64,000 nt of DNA from Rhodopseudomonas julia (GTDB lineage Bacteria; Pseudomonadota; Alphaproteobacteria; Rhizobiales; Afifellaceae): NCBI RefSeq assembly GCF_030813515.1, contig NZ_JAUSUK010000002.1, positions 372,001 through 436,000 of the forward strand, given 5' to 3'. The notes under the pieces were generated by a model. It ran no database searches and was not told the origin of the DNA. It saw only the letters and a list, made by a program, of their open reading frames with translations. How positions within the stretch are numbered: the first letter of the stretch is position 1; every line of letters starts with the position of its first letter. The position numbers and the translations under genes were made by a program. This document shows positions 17,219 to 25,447 of the stretch, one piece after another.

Positions 17219-18286
17219 TCACACACCCCAACGCAGAGCCGGCGTGTTCACCGGCGCATCGTAAAGGCGCAGGATCTCCTCGTCGGCCTTTACCAGCGTG
17301 ATCGAGACGCCAGCCATCTCCAAAGAGGTGATGTAATGGCCGACGAGCTTGCGGACGATCTTCACGCCGTGCTTTTCGGCGACTTCGGCGAGCTTGGCGT
17401 AGACCGTGTAAAGCTCAGAGATCGGCGTCGCGCCCATGCTGTTGACGATGGCGATCGCCTCGTCGCCGGACTGGAAGGTGATGTCCTTCACCTCGACATC
17501 CACCCAATCGCCCTTTTCCGGATCCCACTCTGTGAGCTCGCGGGTGTAGGCGCCGTCTTCCAGAATGCGGGTGGCGAGGATTTCGGTGATCTCGTCGGCG
17601 CTCTTGATCGGCATGCGCTCGGTTCCCGGCTCGCCATGAATGCCGATGCCGATTTCCATCTCGTCATCGGCGAGTTCGAAGCTCGGCGTGCCGTTCTGCG
17701 GCGTGGTGCAGGGTGTGAGCGCCATGCCCATGCTCTTGCCGTGGATGTTGACCTTCTTGCAGAGGGCGGCGAGCTGGTTGAGATCGTAGCCTTCCTGGGA
17801 GGCGGCGCCGCAGACCTTTTCGGCGATGACGGTGGTGCCCAGGCCGCGGCGGCCGGCGGTGTAGAGCGAATCCTTCAAGGCGACGTCGTCGTCGATGACG
17901 ACGTTGCGGACTTCGATGCCCTCGTCGCGCAGGAGATCGGCGGCCATGCGGAAGTTCAACACGTCGCCGGTGTAGTTCTTGATGATCTGCAGGATGCCCT
18001 TGCCGCCGTTCACGGCCTTGCCGGCTTCATACATCTGATCGGGGGTCGGCGAGGTGAAGGTCTGGCCGGGGCAGGCCGCATCGAGCATGCCCATGCCGAC
18101 ATAACCGCCGTGAAGCGGCTCGTGGCCGGCACCGCCGCCGGAGACGACGGCCACCCGGTTCTGGACGCCGCCGGCGACGGCAACGTAATTCGGGTCGAAA
18201 TGGACCTCGATTTCAGGATGGGCGAGGCCGAATCCCTTGAGCTGTTCCAGCGTCACGTCTTCGGCGTTGTTGATCAACTTCTTCAC
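17219..18286 (-). CDS. dhaK: Dihydroxyacetone kinase substrate-binding subunit DhaK
   Basis: This 355-residue subunit binds dihydroxyacetone covalently as a hemiaminal on a histidine, here His217 in [11 protein letters not shown]. The N-terminal substrate pocket [20 protein letters not shown] and [15 protein letters not shown] are conserved DhaK blocks. The length equals E. coli DhaK (356). It is the first gene of the minus-strand dhaK-dhaL-dhaM operon. No DhaR/DhaS regulator and no glycerol dehydrogenase gene is adjacent, so the source of dihydroxyacetone (glycerol oxidation or formaldehyde-linked) is not shown by context. Minus-strand AAAAGGAAGACAAGCC upstream of ATG supplies the ribosome binding site. 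Confidence 0.97.
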   Translation of the reverse strand: MKKLINNAEDVTLEQLKGFGLAHPEIEVHFDPNYVAVAGGVQNRVAVVSGGGAGHEPLHGGYVGMGMLDAACPGQTFTSPTPDQMYEAGKAVNGGKGILQIIKNYTGDVLNFRMAADLLRDEGIEVRNVVIDDDVALKDSLYTAGRRGLGTTVIAEKVCGAASQEGYDLNQLAALCKKVNIHGKSMGMALTPCTTPQNGTPSFELADDEMEIGIGIHGEPGTERMPIKSADEITEILATRILEDGAYTRELTEWDPEKGDWVDVEVKDITFQSGDEAIAIVNSMGATPISELYTVYAKLAEVAEKHGVKIVRKLVGHYITSLEMAGVSITLVKADEEILRLYDAPVNTPALRWGV

Positions 18287-18998
18287 GGCTTGTCTTCCTT
18301 TTCAGGAGTGGGGAGCTTGGGTGGCGCGCAATAAACGCGCCTCTGCGCCGGGCCTCGGGCCATGGCGCAGCATCTGCCTCTCGGCAAACGACGATCTCCT
18401 TGAAACGCGGAGGGTGAACCGCGGAAGGTCGTCGGGCCCGAGATGAAGACAGGGGAGGAGAGGGCGTTTCGAAGACCCGCGCTGCGCCTCGCCTTCATAT
18501 GTGGCGGCGCGCCTTTGCCATCCGGCGGGCCTGCGTGCGGCCGGTCATCGGAAGATGAGGCGGAAGAGGAAGCTGCGGACGGGCGACGGGACGCGCGGGC
18601 AAAAGCGGCGCGGGCAATCTTGGAGATGAAAAGGGCGGGGGAGATGGGAATGGCGGGTCTGGCGCCGGATTTTCCAAAAAATAACGTCGATATCGGGGGC
18701 TTTGCGCCCGCTGAGCTTACTTTTTCAAGTATAGATCCCGACACCATACGCCTATTCTCTACGATGACATCAATTTTCCCGCGGAGATTGAGATGTCATG
18801 CGTATGCACCTAGCGTAATAGATCTTCGTAACTGTCATATAGTCATGCAAAACCCGGGGCAAGGTGTAATTGATTGAAATCAATTGGACATCTCGGGGCC
18901 GCGCTCGGCCTTTTCGTTGGCCGGCGCGTGCGTGTGCGGGGGCGCGTACGGGTTGCGGTCCGGAGGAAACCTTGCCGCGCCGCGGGCGTTCACGAGCG
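18287..18998. other. Intergenic region upstream of dhaK and of a lipoprotein gene
   Basis: This 712-base divergent region has overlapping open frames on both strands (18283-18747 minus, 18443-18877 plus), but neither shows a domain or a good start and I reject them. Bases 18715-18890 are distinctly AT-rich and hold an extended inverted repeat described separately; promoters for both flanking genes probably lie here. Confidence 0.55.
18745..18806. promoter_or_regulatory. Interrupted long inverted repeat
   Basis: The right arm is GATGTCATGCGTATG (18792-18806). Its complement occurs on the left as CATACGC (18745-18751) and ATGACATC (18764-18771), separated by a 12-base insertion. AAT/ATT also pair just inside the arms. 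The region is AT-rich and intergenic. It could be an operator or a structured leader; no known regulator site was recognised. Confidence 0.4.
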
Positions 18999-19622
18999 AT
19001 GACACGCTTTCCTTCCCTTCCCGTTCTCCCCCTCGCTCTTCCCCTCGCTCTCATCTTCGCGCTTTCCGCCTGCTCTCCGGACGCAGATCAGCAGGAGGCG
19101 AACGGGACGGCTTCGAAAACGTTCGAAAGTGCGGCGGCGAGCGGGCCGCAAGAGACGAGCGGGTCGCGTTCCTCTCCCGAAACCGGGCCTGCGAAGGTGA
19201 TCGGGCTCGATGGGCTCGGCGATCTTAGGATCGGCAATCCGGTGCCGGAAGGGGGAAGCTTTGCGGAGCGGGGGGCGCAGACGAGCGATGCCTGCCGCAC
19301 GGTGAGTTCGCCCGATTATCCCGGGGTCTATGCGATCGTCGCCGACGGCAAGGTGCAGCGCATTACGGTCGGGCAGCGCTCAGACGTCAAACTGGCCGAA
19401 GGTGTGGGCGTCGGCTCCACCGAGACAGAGGTGCGGAGCTGGTTCGGCGGCTTTCGCGAAGAGCCGCACAAATATGAAGAGGCGCCGGCGAAATATCTGA
19501 CCGCGCCGAATGCCGAAAGCGGCACCTCGGCCCTGCGCTTCGAGATCGGGCGCGAGGGGAAGGTGAAATTGTTTCATATCGGCGTGATGCCGTATCTCGC
19601 CTATGTCGAGGCCTGTGCGTGA
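18999..19622 (+). CDS. Putative lipoprotein
   Basis: This 207-residue protein has a lipoprotein signal: MTRFPSLPVLPLALPLALIF followed by the lipobox LSAC and then a polar SPDADQQEANG stretch. Mature residues carry IGLDGLGDLRIGNPVPEGGS, DACRTVSSPDYPGVYAIVAD, RITVGQRSDVKLAEGVGVGS and TETEVRSWF. This looks like a small beta-rich envelope domain of the sort found in many exported alphaproteobacterial proteins. I do not recognise a named family. ATG 18999 is chosen because the signal peptide begins there; the longer open frame upstream has no leader character. It is probably monocistronic. Confidence 0.72.
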   Translation: MTRFPSLPVLPLALPLALIFALSACSPDADQQEANGTASKTFESAAASGPQETSGSRSSPETGPAKVIGLDGLGDLRIGNPVPEGGSFAERGAQTSDACRTVSSPDYPGVYAIVADGKVQRITVGQRSDVKLAEGVGVGSTETEVRSWFGGFREEPHKYEEAPAKYLTAPNAESGTSALRFEIGREGKVKLFHIGVMPYLAYVEACA

Positions 19623-19694
19623 GGCTGCGTCAGGGGAGAAGCGTGATCAGTCCGGGTGAGACGGCCCGCGGGGGGAGCCCGCGGACCGGGTTTC

Positions 19695-20357
19695 TCACAG
19701 GCCTTTCTTGCGGCCGGTGAACATCGGCGTGATCAGGTCTTCGTGCTTGTAGAGCTTGTAGAAGACGATCGAGGCGATGTGGACGCCGACCATGATCAAC
19801 AAGAGCGTCGACAGGGGTTCGTGCCATGAGAGCGCCTGCCGCGCCGTCTCGATGGAGACGTATTTGGCGAGCGGTCCGGCATTGATGTAATCCTCCGGAT
19901 CGGCCAGGAGGCCGGTGCCGATCTGCATCGCGAGGACGATCAGAACGCCGACGATGAACAGCGCGCCGAGAGGATTGTGTCCCGGGCAGTTCGACGGTTC
20001 GCGCGAGGCGAAGTGGCGGGCGTAATGCAGGATTTTGCGCGGGCCTTTGACGAAATTCACGAAGCGCGCATTGGCGGACCCGACAAAACCCCAGACGATG
20101 CGGATGACGACGAGAGCCGCCACCGTGTAGCCTGCGTAAAAATGCAGCGTCATCTCATCCGGGCCGAATTTGCCGAGCCCCCAGGCGGCCGCGAAGGCTG
20201 CGACGAGGGCCCAGTGAAAGATACGCACCACCGGATCCCAGACGCGGATCTCCTCGCCGGCCCGCAAGGGCGCGTGATCGGAGGTTCCGGCCTGGTGCGG
20301 GATATCGCCGGAGGGGCGGGGGACTGCGCCCCGGCCCGGTTCGCTCATTGTCGACAT
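19695..20357 (-). CDS. Cytochrome b561-type membrane protein
   Basis: This 220-residue protein has four membrane helices after a 35-residue polar N-terminus. It belongs to the b-type cytochrome/Ni-Fe hydrogenase b-subunit family: VWDPVVRIFHWALVAAFAAA (heme His), EMTLHFYAGYTVAALVVIRI with HFYAG, and SWHEPLSTLLLIMVGVHIAS with two further histidines. The family passes electrons between membrane quinone and a soluble cytochrome. It lies 94 bases after a cytochrome c-prime gene on the same strand, and the pair probably forms an electron-transfer unit. Such b561/c-prime pairs are common in purple and related bacteria. The ATG at 20357 (MSTMSEPG) is followed by an alternative ATG at 20348. Confidence 0.92.
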   Translation of the reverse strand: MSTMSEPGRGAVPRPSGDIPHQAGTSDHAPLRAGEEIRVWDPVVRIFHWALVAAFAAAWGLGKFGPDEMTLHFYAGYTVAALVVIRIVWGFVGSANARFVNFVKGPRKILHYARHFASREPSNCPGHNPLGALFIVGVLIVLAMQIGTGLLADPEDYINAGPLAKYVSIETARQALSWHEPLSTLLLIMVGVHIASIVFYKLYKHEDLITPMFTGRKKGL

Positions 20358-20451
20358 GTCTCAAATCCCTTGGGTTTTGTGTTCCTCGGGTTCGAGGATC
20401 GCCTGGTCCAGAGAGGCTCCGAACCAGGCGTCCCAGGCTTCAAATTCCGGC

Positions 20452-20907
20452 TCAAAAGTCCTTGGCGCGGAAATCGTCGTGGCAGGATTTGCAGGTGCCG
20501 CCGAGCTTGCCCACGGCCGGACGCAGCTGATCGAGGCCTTCACCGGCGACGGAATTGAGGTTCTGAACGGCGGCGACAAAGGCTTCGCCCTTTTCCTGCA
20601 TGCCGTCCATGTTGTCCCAGATCGCCGGCAGAGCACGGGTCTTGCCGGGCAGGTCGGCGTTGGAGGTGCCGGGGGCAAAGAGGGCTGCCGTCGAATAATG
20701 CGTCAGCGCCTCAAGGTTCGCGGCATTGGTCTTGGCTGCTTCGGCGTCGTAATCCTTTTCGCCCTTCGCCATCGCGGCGAGGTCGTGCATCTCAAGACCG
20801 AGCAGGCGGAAATAACCGATCCGGGCATCGGCCACATCCTGCGGCGACTGGGCGAGTGCCAGGCTCGGAGCGGCAAGGACGGCGAGGGAAAGGAGAAGTC
20901 TGCGCAT
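20452..20907 (-). CDS. Cytochrome c-prime
   Basis: This protein of about 151 residues has a signal peptide (MRRLLLSLAVLAAPSLALAQ) and a mature four-helix bundle that ends with the heme motif GGTCKSCHDDFRAKDF. That C-terminal CxxCH, the RIGYFRLLGLEMHDLAAMAKG first helix and NAANLEALTHYSTAALFAPGT second helix identify cytochrome c-prime. These high-spin periplasmic hemes bind NO or CO and are linked to nitrosative stress protection. Two consecutive ATGs (20910 and 20907) are possible; 20907 is chosen because AAGGA at 20919-20915 sits seven bases ahead. A longer frame upstream is not supported. It precedes the b561 gene. Confidence 0.95.
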   Translation of the reverse strand: MRRLLLSLAVLAAPSLALAQSPQDVADARIGYFRLLGLEMHDLAAMAKGEKDYDAEAAKTNAANLEALTHYSTAALFAPGTSNADLPGKTRALPAIWDNMDGMQEKGEAFVAAVQNLNSVAGEGLDQLRPAVGKLGGTCKSCHDDFRAKDF

Positions 20908-21132
20908 CATAATATCCTTCGGGTAATTTCTTTTCAGGTGCGAGTTCGCAAAGCTGCGAATTCCGCGGAGGTGCCCCGTCCCCGCCGTGCCGGTTTTGCC
21001 AATACATATCGGGACCGGAATGCGACACCGGGACACCCCACGAAAGGCGTAGGGCCGGAAATCGCGGATCTCTGCGGAAGTCTCTGCCGTCGCTCACGAA
21101 GTTGTGCGGCACCCGTGATGCGCCAAAAGAAA

Positions 21133-21153
21133 ACGCCCGCGCGAGGCGGGCGT
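21133..21153 (-). terminator. Rho-independent terminator after cheZ
   Basis: On the minus strand an ACGCCCGC/GCGGGCGT stem with a five-base loop is followed by TTTTCTTTTGG. It lies about 85 bases beyond the cheZ stop and before the cytochrome c-prime gene, so it separates those two transcripts. Confidence 0.8.
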
Positions 21154-21235
21154 GTGCGAAGGCTTGAAGGCGGGCCCGAAGGTTTTTCAGGCGGCTGCCC
21201 CGGACGGTTGCGACGCGTTCGGCCGGGGGAAGATG

Positions 21236-21922
21236 TCAGTTGAAAAGGGAATCGATGTCGTCCTGCGAGACGACGTTCTCGTCGCTCTTGAGCGCCGGAC
21301 CGTTGAGGAGCGCCTCGTCGCCCTCTTCCTCCGGCTCGTCCTCGGCATGCTGCTCGAAAGCCGTGGCCTCGCCGGACCAGATCTTCAGCATCTTGTCGAT
21401 GCGGCTTTCGATGAATTGCAGGAGGTTGACGACCTTGGAGATGCGCTGGCCGGTAATGTCCTGGAAGTTGCACGCCTCGAAGATGGCGATGCAACGGTCA
21501 TTGATGCCCTGGAGCTGGGCGCGCTCGTCATCACCGAGCGTCTTGCCGAGCTTTCTCGCAATGTCGTCGATCTCCTCGGCGGAGGTGAGGATCGTCTCGG
21601 TGGCGCCCTCGGTGTCGGCGACGACGGCATCGAGCTCGTCGGCAGCGCGGTTGAACTGCTTGGAATCGACCACTTTGGCATGAATCGAGGCGATTTCGCC
21701 ACGCGTGTCGCGGATGGCGTGCTGAATGGCCTCGACGCCCAGCCAAAGCTTCTGCTGATCGGCGACGACTTCATCCTGCTTGCCGGCGATCTGCCGAAGC
21801 TCGGAAAGCTCGGTGAAAATCTTGTCGAGGCGAAGTGCCAGGCTGAGCTGCTCTGTGGCGTGCTGTGCCCAAGCTTCCTGCTCGGTCACATCCTTTTTCG
21901 CGGTGGCGCGCTTTGCGGACAT
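21236..21922 (-). CDS. cheZ: CheZ-like CheY-P phosphatase
   Basis: This 228-residue largely helical, acidic protein contains FEACNFQDITGQRISKVVNL near residues 150-170. The F-Q-D-x-T-G-Q block holds the catalytic Gln used by CheZ to dephosphorylate CheY. The C-terminal tail ends SQDDIDSLFN, a CheY- or FliM-type docking peptide. Long helices before the motif fit the CheZ four-helix hairpin. It is divergent from cheY at 22095 with a 172-base intergenic region, which supports the role. The N-terminus (MSAKRATAKKDVTEQEAW) is longer than needed, but there is no better start. Confidence 0.9.
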   Translation of the reverse strand: MSAKRATAKKDVTEQEAWAQHATEQLSLALRLDKIFTELSELRQIAGKQDEVVADQQKLWLGVEAIQHAIRDTRGEIASIHAKVVDSKQFNRAADELDAVVADTEGATETILTSAEEIDDIARKLGKTLGDDERAQLQGINDRCIAIFEACNFQDITGQRISKVVNLLQFIESRIDKMLKIWSGEATAFEQHAEDEPEEEGDEALLNGPALKSDENVVSQDDIDSLFN

Positions 21923-22094
21923 ACGTGAACCCTATCCCATCAAAGAAAGTGGCGACTGTATATTCGAAGGCCCGAAAAGAGAAAAGATAGCGGGGGTTTG
22001 CGGCGCAAGCCTGGCGCAAGTCAGTTCAATTTAAACACACCTCGATCCCGCCGGAGATAGCGGTGCAGTCTAGATTCTATATGGAGCGCGGCGA

Positions 22095-22478
22095 ATGTCG
22101 TTGAACCTTTCTATGCCGATCCTTGTCGTCGACGATTACAAGACGATGATCCGGATCATTAAGAACCTGTTAAAGCAGCTCGGCTTCGAAGATATCGACG
22201 AAGCGGCCGATGGCAGCGAGGCGCTCAACAAGATGAAGGAGCGCGACTATGGTCTCGTCATATCTGACTGGAACATGGAGCCGATGACCGGTTACGAGCT
22301 TCTGAAGCAGGTGCGGGCCGACGACAAGCTGAACGCGACGCCGTTCATCATGGTCACTGCCGAGGCGAAGTCAGAAAACGTCATCGCCGCCAAGAAAGAA
22401 GGCGTGAGCAATTATATCGTGAAGCCGTTCAATGCGCAGACGCTGAAGGGCAAGATCGAAGCCGTCTTCGAGAACTGA
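22095..22478 (+). CDS. cheY: Chemotaxis response regulator CheY
   Basis: This 127-residue single receiver domain has ILVVDDYKTMIRIIKNLLKQ with the acidic pocket (DD), LVISDWNMEPMTGYELL with the phospho-accepting Asp, IMVTAEAKSENV with the switch Thr, and NYIVKPFNAQTLK with the conserved Lys. The DYKTM-I-R-x-I start and DWNMEPM block are the usual alphaproteobacterial CheY type that binds the flagellar motor switch. It is paired divergently with cheZ. No other che genes are in the window, so receptors, CheA and CheW must lie elsewhere. The GCGGCGA upstream is a weak ribosome binding site. Confidence 0.97.
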   Translation: MSLNLSMPILVVDDYKTMIRIIKNLLKQLGFEDIDEAADGSEALNKMKERDYGLVISDWNMEPMTGYELLKQVRADDKLNATPFIMVTAEAKSENVIAAKKEGVSNYIVKPFNAQTLKGKIEAVFEN

Positions 22479-23142
22479 TCACGTTGCCGAGGCCCGACCT
22501 CCATGGTTCGGGCATGGCACGGCTCGGGCTGACGCACCGATCTAGCTTCCAGATTGTCTTTCTGGAGGCTTTCGGCGCAAACGTTTCAACGACCGCCGCT
22601 CCTCTCACTCTCGCGGTCGTCCGCGCGGCTGCTTCGGCAGCCGCGCGCCCCTCACACGCAAACCTCTCTTTACTCTCTCTTCCTCCTCGCGACCCTCTCT
22701 TCCGGCCCGCATCCCTCGTCCTCACGCCTTTGTGAGCCTCGGGTTCCCCACGATCGTTCCTTTGTGAGTCCAAAAGACAATGCAATTGCCCCGCTTCCGG
22801 GGTGATCGGGCGCGATCGACGACCTTTTCGGTCGAAAAACCGTGGCGCATCGGCAACAATCCGCCCCTCGGAACGCCCTGATCGGTCTCCTCTCGCGCTA
22901 ATTTCGTCCTGCACGAGGCCGGTGTCTCGCCGAAAACCGCAGAAATCCGCGGGTTTTTCGGCTGCGAAACGATAACCTTTCATTATCCAGCAATTTGGAG
23001 CGAAACGTCTCCGGCAACGGATTCAGTTCTGATTGAGTGGAGTGAAGTTGATCGGTACTTCGAAACCCATCGGAGCCGCAGTTCTCCTGCAAGCAATACT
23101 GCGGAATACGAAAAATTTTAATTTAAATACCGAGGGTGCGAG
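22479..23142. other. Intergenic region between cheY and ftcR
   Basis: This 664-base region carries no gene I can support; the minus-strand frame 22429-22983 is arginine-rich noise. A GCCCGA/TCGGGC hairpin at 22492-22513 follows cheY but lacks a T run. The last 40 bases before ftcR are AT-rich (AAAAATTTTAATTTAAAT) and likely include its promoter and a GAGGGTGCGAG ribosome binding site. Confidence 0.55.
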
Positions 23143-23811
23143 ATGTACGTCGTTGTTGATCCCCGGGCAGAGGTCGCTGCCGGTTTCACGTCCATGTTCA
23201 GCCGCGAAGGGCTTTCCGCCGTCGGTTTCGACTCCGAAGAGTTCCAGGAATGGCTGACGACGGCCGCTGAGCGGGATCTGTCGGCGGTGCAGGGCTTCCT
23301 CCTTGGAGAGTTCGCCGAGCGGCCGAATTATCCGAACCTCATCCGCAGCCATTCGCGGGCCCCGATCATCGCCCTGAGCGATGTGCGTTCGCTGGAGCAG
23401 ACGCTGGAGCTTTTCACCGCGGGCATCGACGATGTGGTGCGCAAGCCGATCCATGTGAAAGAGATCGTGGCACGCTCCGATGCCGTGTGGCGGCGCATGA
23501 ACGGTCCGAAGCAGGAAGTTTCCAGCGACCGGCTGAAGATCTTCTTCGACGGCCGCGACCCGGAAGTCGACGGCGAGCCGCTCGCCCTGCCGCGCCGCGA
23601 GCGCCACATCCTCGAATATCTGGCGAAGAACCGCATGCGTCGCGTGACCAAGACGCAGATCTTCAACGCCATCTACGGCGTCTTCAACGACGATGTCGAC
23701 GAGACGGTCGTGGAGGGTCACATCAGCAAGCTGCGCAAGAAGCTACGCCTGCGCCTCGGCTTCGAGGTGATCGATGCGAAGCGCTATCTCGGCTATCAGT
23801 TCGTCGCCTGA
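23143..23811 (+). CDS. ftcR: Flagellar transcriptional regulator FtcR (Rem-like)
   Basis: This 222-residue protein matches the FtcR/Rem family known from Brucella and Sinorhizobium. It starts MYVVVDPRAEVAAGFTSMF, continues IDDVVRKPIHVKEIVARSDA, and has the OmpR-type winged helix LPRRERHILEYLAKNRMRRV then TKTQIFNAIYGVFNDDVDET and VEGHISKLRKKLR. In the receiver, the usual phospho-acceptor Asp is missing: the corresponding strand reads AVQGFLLGEF. It is therefore an atypical, probably phosphorylation-independent regulator. FtcR-type proteins activate class III flagellar genes. Here it sits near cheY/cheZ but away from any flagellar operon. Confidence 0.93.
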   Translation: MYVVVDPRAEVAAGFTSMFSREGLSAVGFDSEEFQEWLTTAAERDLSAVQGFLLGEFAERPNYPNLIRSHSRAPIIALSDVRSLEQTLELFTAGIDDVVRKPIHVKEIVARSDAVWRRMNGPKQEVSSDRLKIFFDGRDPEVDGEPLALPRRERHILEYLAKNRMRRVTKTQIFNAIYGVFNDDVDETVVEGHISKLRKKLRLRLGFEVIDAKRYLGYQFVA

Positions 23812-23877
23812 GCGGCGGCGAAGTTTTCGGACGAGCACAGATCGGGGAAGACACCCCGGGAGAGGTCTTTGGCCGGT

Positions 23878-24681
23878 TCAGCCGACCTTGAGACCGAGAC
23901 GAGCGGCCTGACGCTCGACAAAAGCATGCATGCGCTCAAGACCGGTTTCGGTCAGGCGGACGAGGGTGCGACGACGGTCGGTCTCGTCTGGGAAACGCAT
24001 GATGAGATCCGCTTCCTGCAATTCGTCGATACGGCGCAGCGCCGTGGTCGTGGCGACACCGGAGGCGAGACACAGGCTCGTGACGGACACGAAGCGGCCG
24101 GTGGCTTCCGCGACGGCGAGATCAAGCATCATATCCCAGGCGGGATCGGAGAAGAGCTTCGCCTTGAAGATCGCGTCGCGATCGGTGCGTGCTGCGACCA
24201 GGGCGCGAAGATAATCGGATTCCGTCGCGGACTGGGACGGTTCGGGGCTCGTGCGACCGGTGAGGTCGAGAGCCCTGCGGATGGCGATCGCCACTTCTTC
24301 CGCAGAAACCGGCTTTTGAAGAAAATCGACGGCATTGAGGCGCAGCGCCGCGACGGCGCGATCGAGCGACGCATTGCCCGTCATGACCACAGCGGTGAGA
24401 GGCCGGCTGTGCCGCCTCGCCGTCAGCTTCTGCAGGAGCTCGATCCCGTCGATCTGGGGCATCTGCAGATCGGTGACGATGACGCGCAAACCTGGGTTGC
24501 GCTGAACGATCGCCAGAGCTTCGACTGCGGTGCTCGCCTTCAGCGGCGGCAGGTCAAGCGCGGCCAGGCCTTCGGCCAGCTCATCGAGGATGTCGACATC
24601 GTCGTCGACGAGGAGAATCTGCGGCTGGGAATTGGTTCTGGCACCAGGTTCCTTGGTATCCATATCGTGCTGATACCTCAC
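23878..24681 (-). CDS. Response regulator with MarR-like winged-helix output
   Basis: This protein of about 267 residues has a receiver domain at about 20-140 (ILLVDDDVDILDELAEGL, VIVTDLQMPQIDGIELL with the phospho-Asp, VVMTGNASLDRAV with Thr, DFLQKPVSAEEVA with Lys). A C-terminal MarR/wHTH domain follows (MMLDLAVAEATGRFVSVTSL, CLASGVATTTALRRIDEL, LIMRFPDETDRRRTLVRLTE). A GTG start at 24681 is chosen, with AAGGAGG four bases ahead; ATG at 24663 is an alternative. It is the last gene of the minus-strand signalling group that includes the histidine kinase at 25447, with a 340-base gap, so it may be a target or partner of that kinase. Confidence 0.88.
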   Translation of the reverse strand: MRYQHDMDTKEPGARTNSQPQILLVDDDVDILDELAEGLAALDLPPLKASTAVEALAIVQRNPGLRVIVTDLQMPQIDGIELLQKLTARRHSRPLTAVVMTGNASLDRAVAALRLNAVDFLQKPVSAEEVAIAIRRALDLTGRTSPEPSQSATESDYLRALVAARTDRDAIFKAKLFSDPAWDMMLDLAVAEATGRFVSVTSLCLASGVATTTALRRIDELQEADLIMRFPDETDRRRTLVRLTETGLERMHAFVERQAARLGLKVG

Positions 24682-25021
24682 GATGCCTCCTTCCGTTTCA
24701 CGGCGGAGATTGAGAGGCACTTCCTAAGACGGGGTTTAGTCAATTGATCCGAAACGCGCGAAGCTTGCTAAGCTTTTATTGACGATACACCCATCGGGTC
24801 GTCCGGTCGAAATCGGCCGGCCATAGCCCGAGCACCCCGAAGAGGGACTTAATCCGTTGGTCCGCATCGTGTAAACAGCCTGAAGGTCCGCATCATTCTT
24901 GCCCGAAGGCATTCTGCCCCCTGAGATCGGAGACAGAGGCTGTAGCAACTAAAGGGCGTTCTGCGTCCTTTTGTTGCATTGGGGCAAGTCTCTCAGCTTT
25001 GGACGACAGGGGCAAGAGGCT
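24682..25021. other. Intergenic region between two response regulators
   Basis: No gene is visible in these 340 bases. It includes AAGCTT-gct-AAGCTT followed by TTATT at 24761-24780, a small hairpin of unclear role. The minus-strand promoter of the downstream response regulator probably lies here, close to its AAGGAGG. Confidence 0.5.
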
Positions 25022-25447
25022 TCAACGCGAAGCTGCATTCCGGCGCGCGGCGGAAAGCGGCCAGCGGAGGATCTTGCAGTCCACGAATCGCGCCTCCAGA
25101 TCCGCCAGCATTTCGAACGGGTCGACGGGCTTGAAGAAGAGGACGTCGGGGCCGAAAGGTTCGCCGAGCACAACGTCTGTCGCCTCGCCGGTGATGAGGG
25201 CAATAACCCGCGGACGCAGCGGTTTCGGGAGCCTTCGGGCCCGCCCGATGAGGTCGAGACCGCTCATTTCGCCAAGGCGCAGATCGGTCAAAAGGCAGTC
25301 GGGCGCAAGGCCCTGTACAAGCAGGGCGTGCGCCTGCGAAACGCTCGCGCACAAGGTCGGACGCCAGTCCTCGGCTTCCAGGAATTCGGCGATCTCGGCG
25401 GCGAGCTCGCGCTCGTCCTCACAGATCAAAATTGAGCGAGGTGCCAT
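25022..25447 (-). CDS. Single-domain response regulator
   Basis: This 141-residue receiver domain has ILICEDERELAAEIAEFLEA (acidic pocket), CLLTDLRLGEMSGLDLIGRA (phospho-Asp), VIALITGEATDVV (Thr) and VLFFKPVDPFEML (Lys). There is no output domain; the tail after about residue 125 is short and basic (WPLSAARRNAASR). The start ATG shares one base with the stop of the histidine kinase gene (TGATG), so the kinase and this regulator are translationally coupled. A receiver alone usually acts as a phosphate sink, a phosphorelay intermediate or a protein-interaction switch. Confidence 0.92.
   Translation of the reverse strand: MAPRSILICEDERELAAEIAEFLEAEDWRPTLCASVSQAHALLVQGLAPDCLLTDLRLGEMSGLDLIGRARRLPKPLRPRVIALITGEATDVVLGEPFGPDVLFFKPVDPFEMLADLEARFVDCKILRWPLSAARRNAASR

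Noticed and set aside
18283-18877. Overlapping open frames on both strands upstream of dhaK
   Set aside because: Neither has a start with a ribosome binding site, a domain or normal codon use.
22492-22513. GCCCGA/TCGGGC hairpin as cheY terminator
   Set aside because: The stem is only six pairs and no T run follows, so it is not listed as a terminator.
22515-22529. TGGCACG suggesting a second sigma-54 promoter
   Set aside because: The spacing to -12 gives GGGC instead of TTGC, and no gene starts at a fitting distance.
22429-22983. A 184-residue minus-strand open frame after cheY
   Set aside because: It is arginine- and glycine-rich with no domain and overlaps the cheY end.
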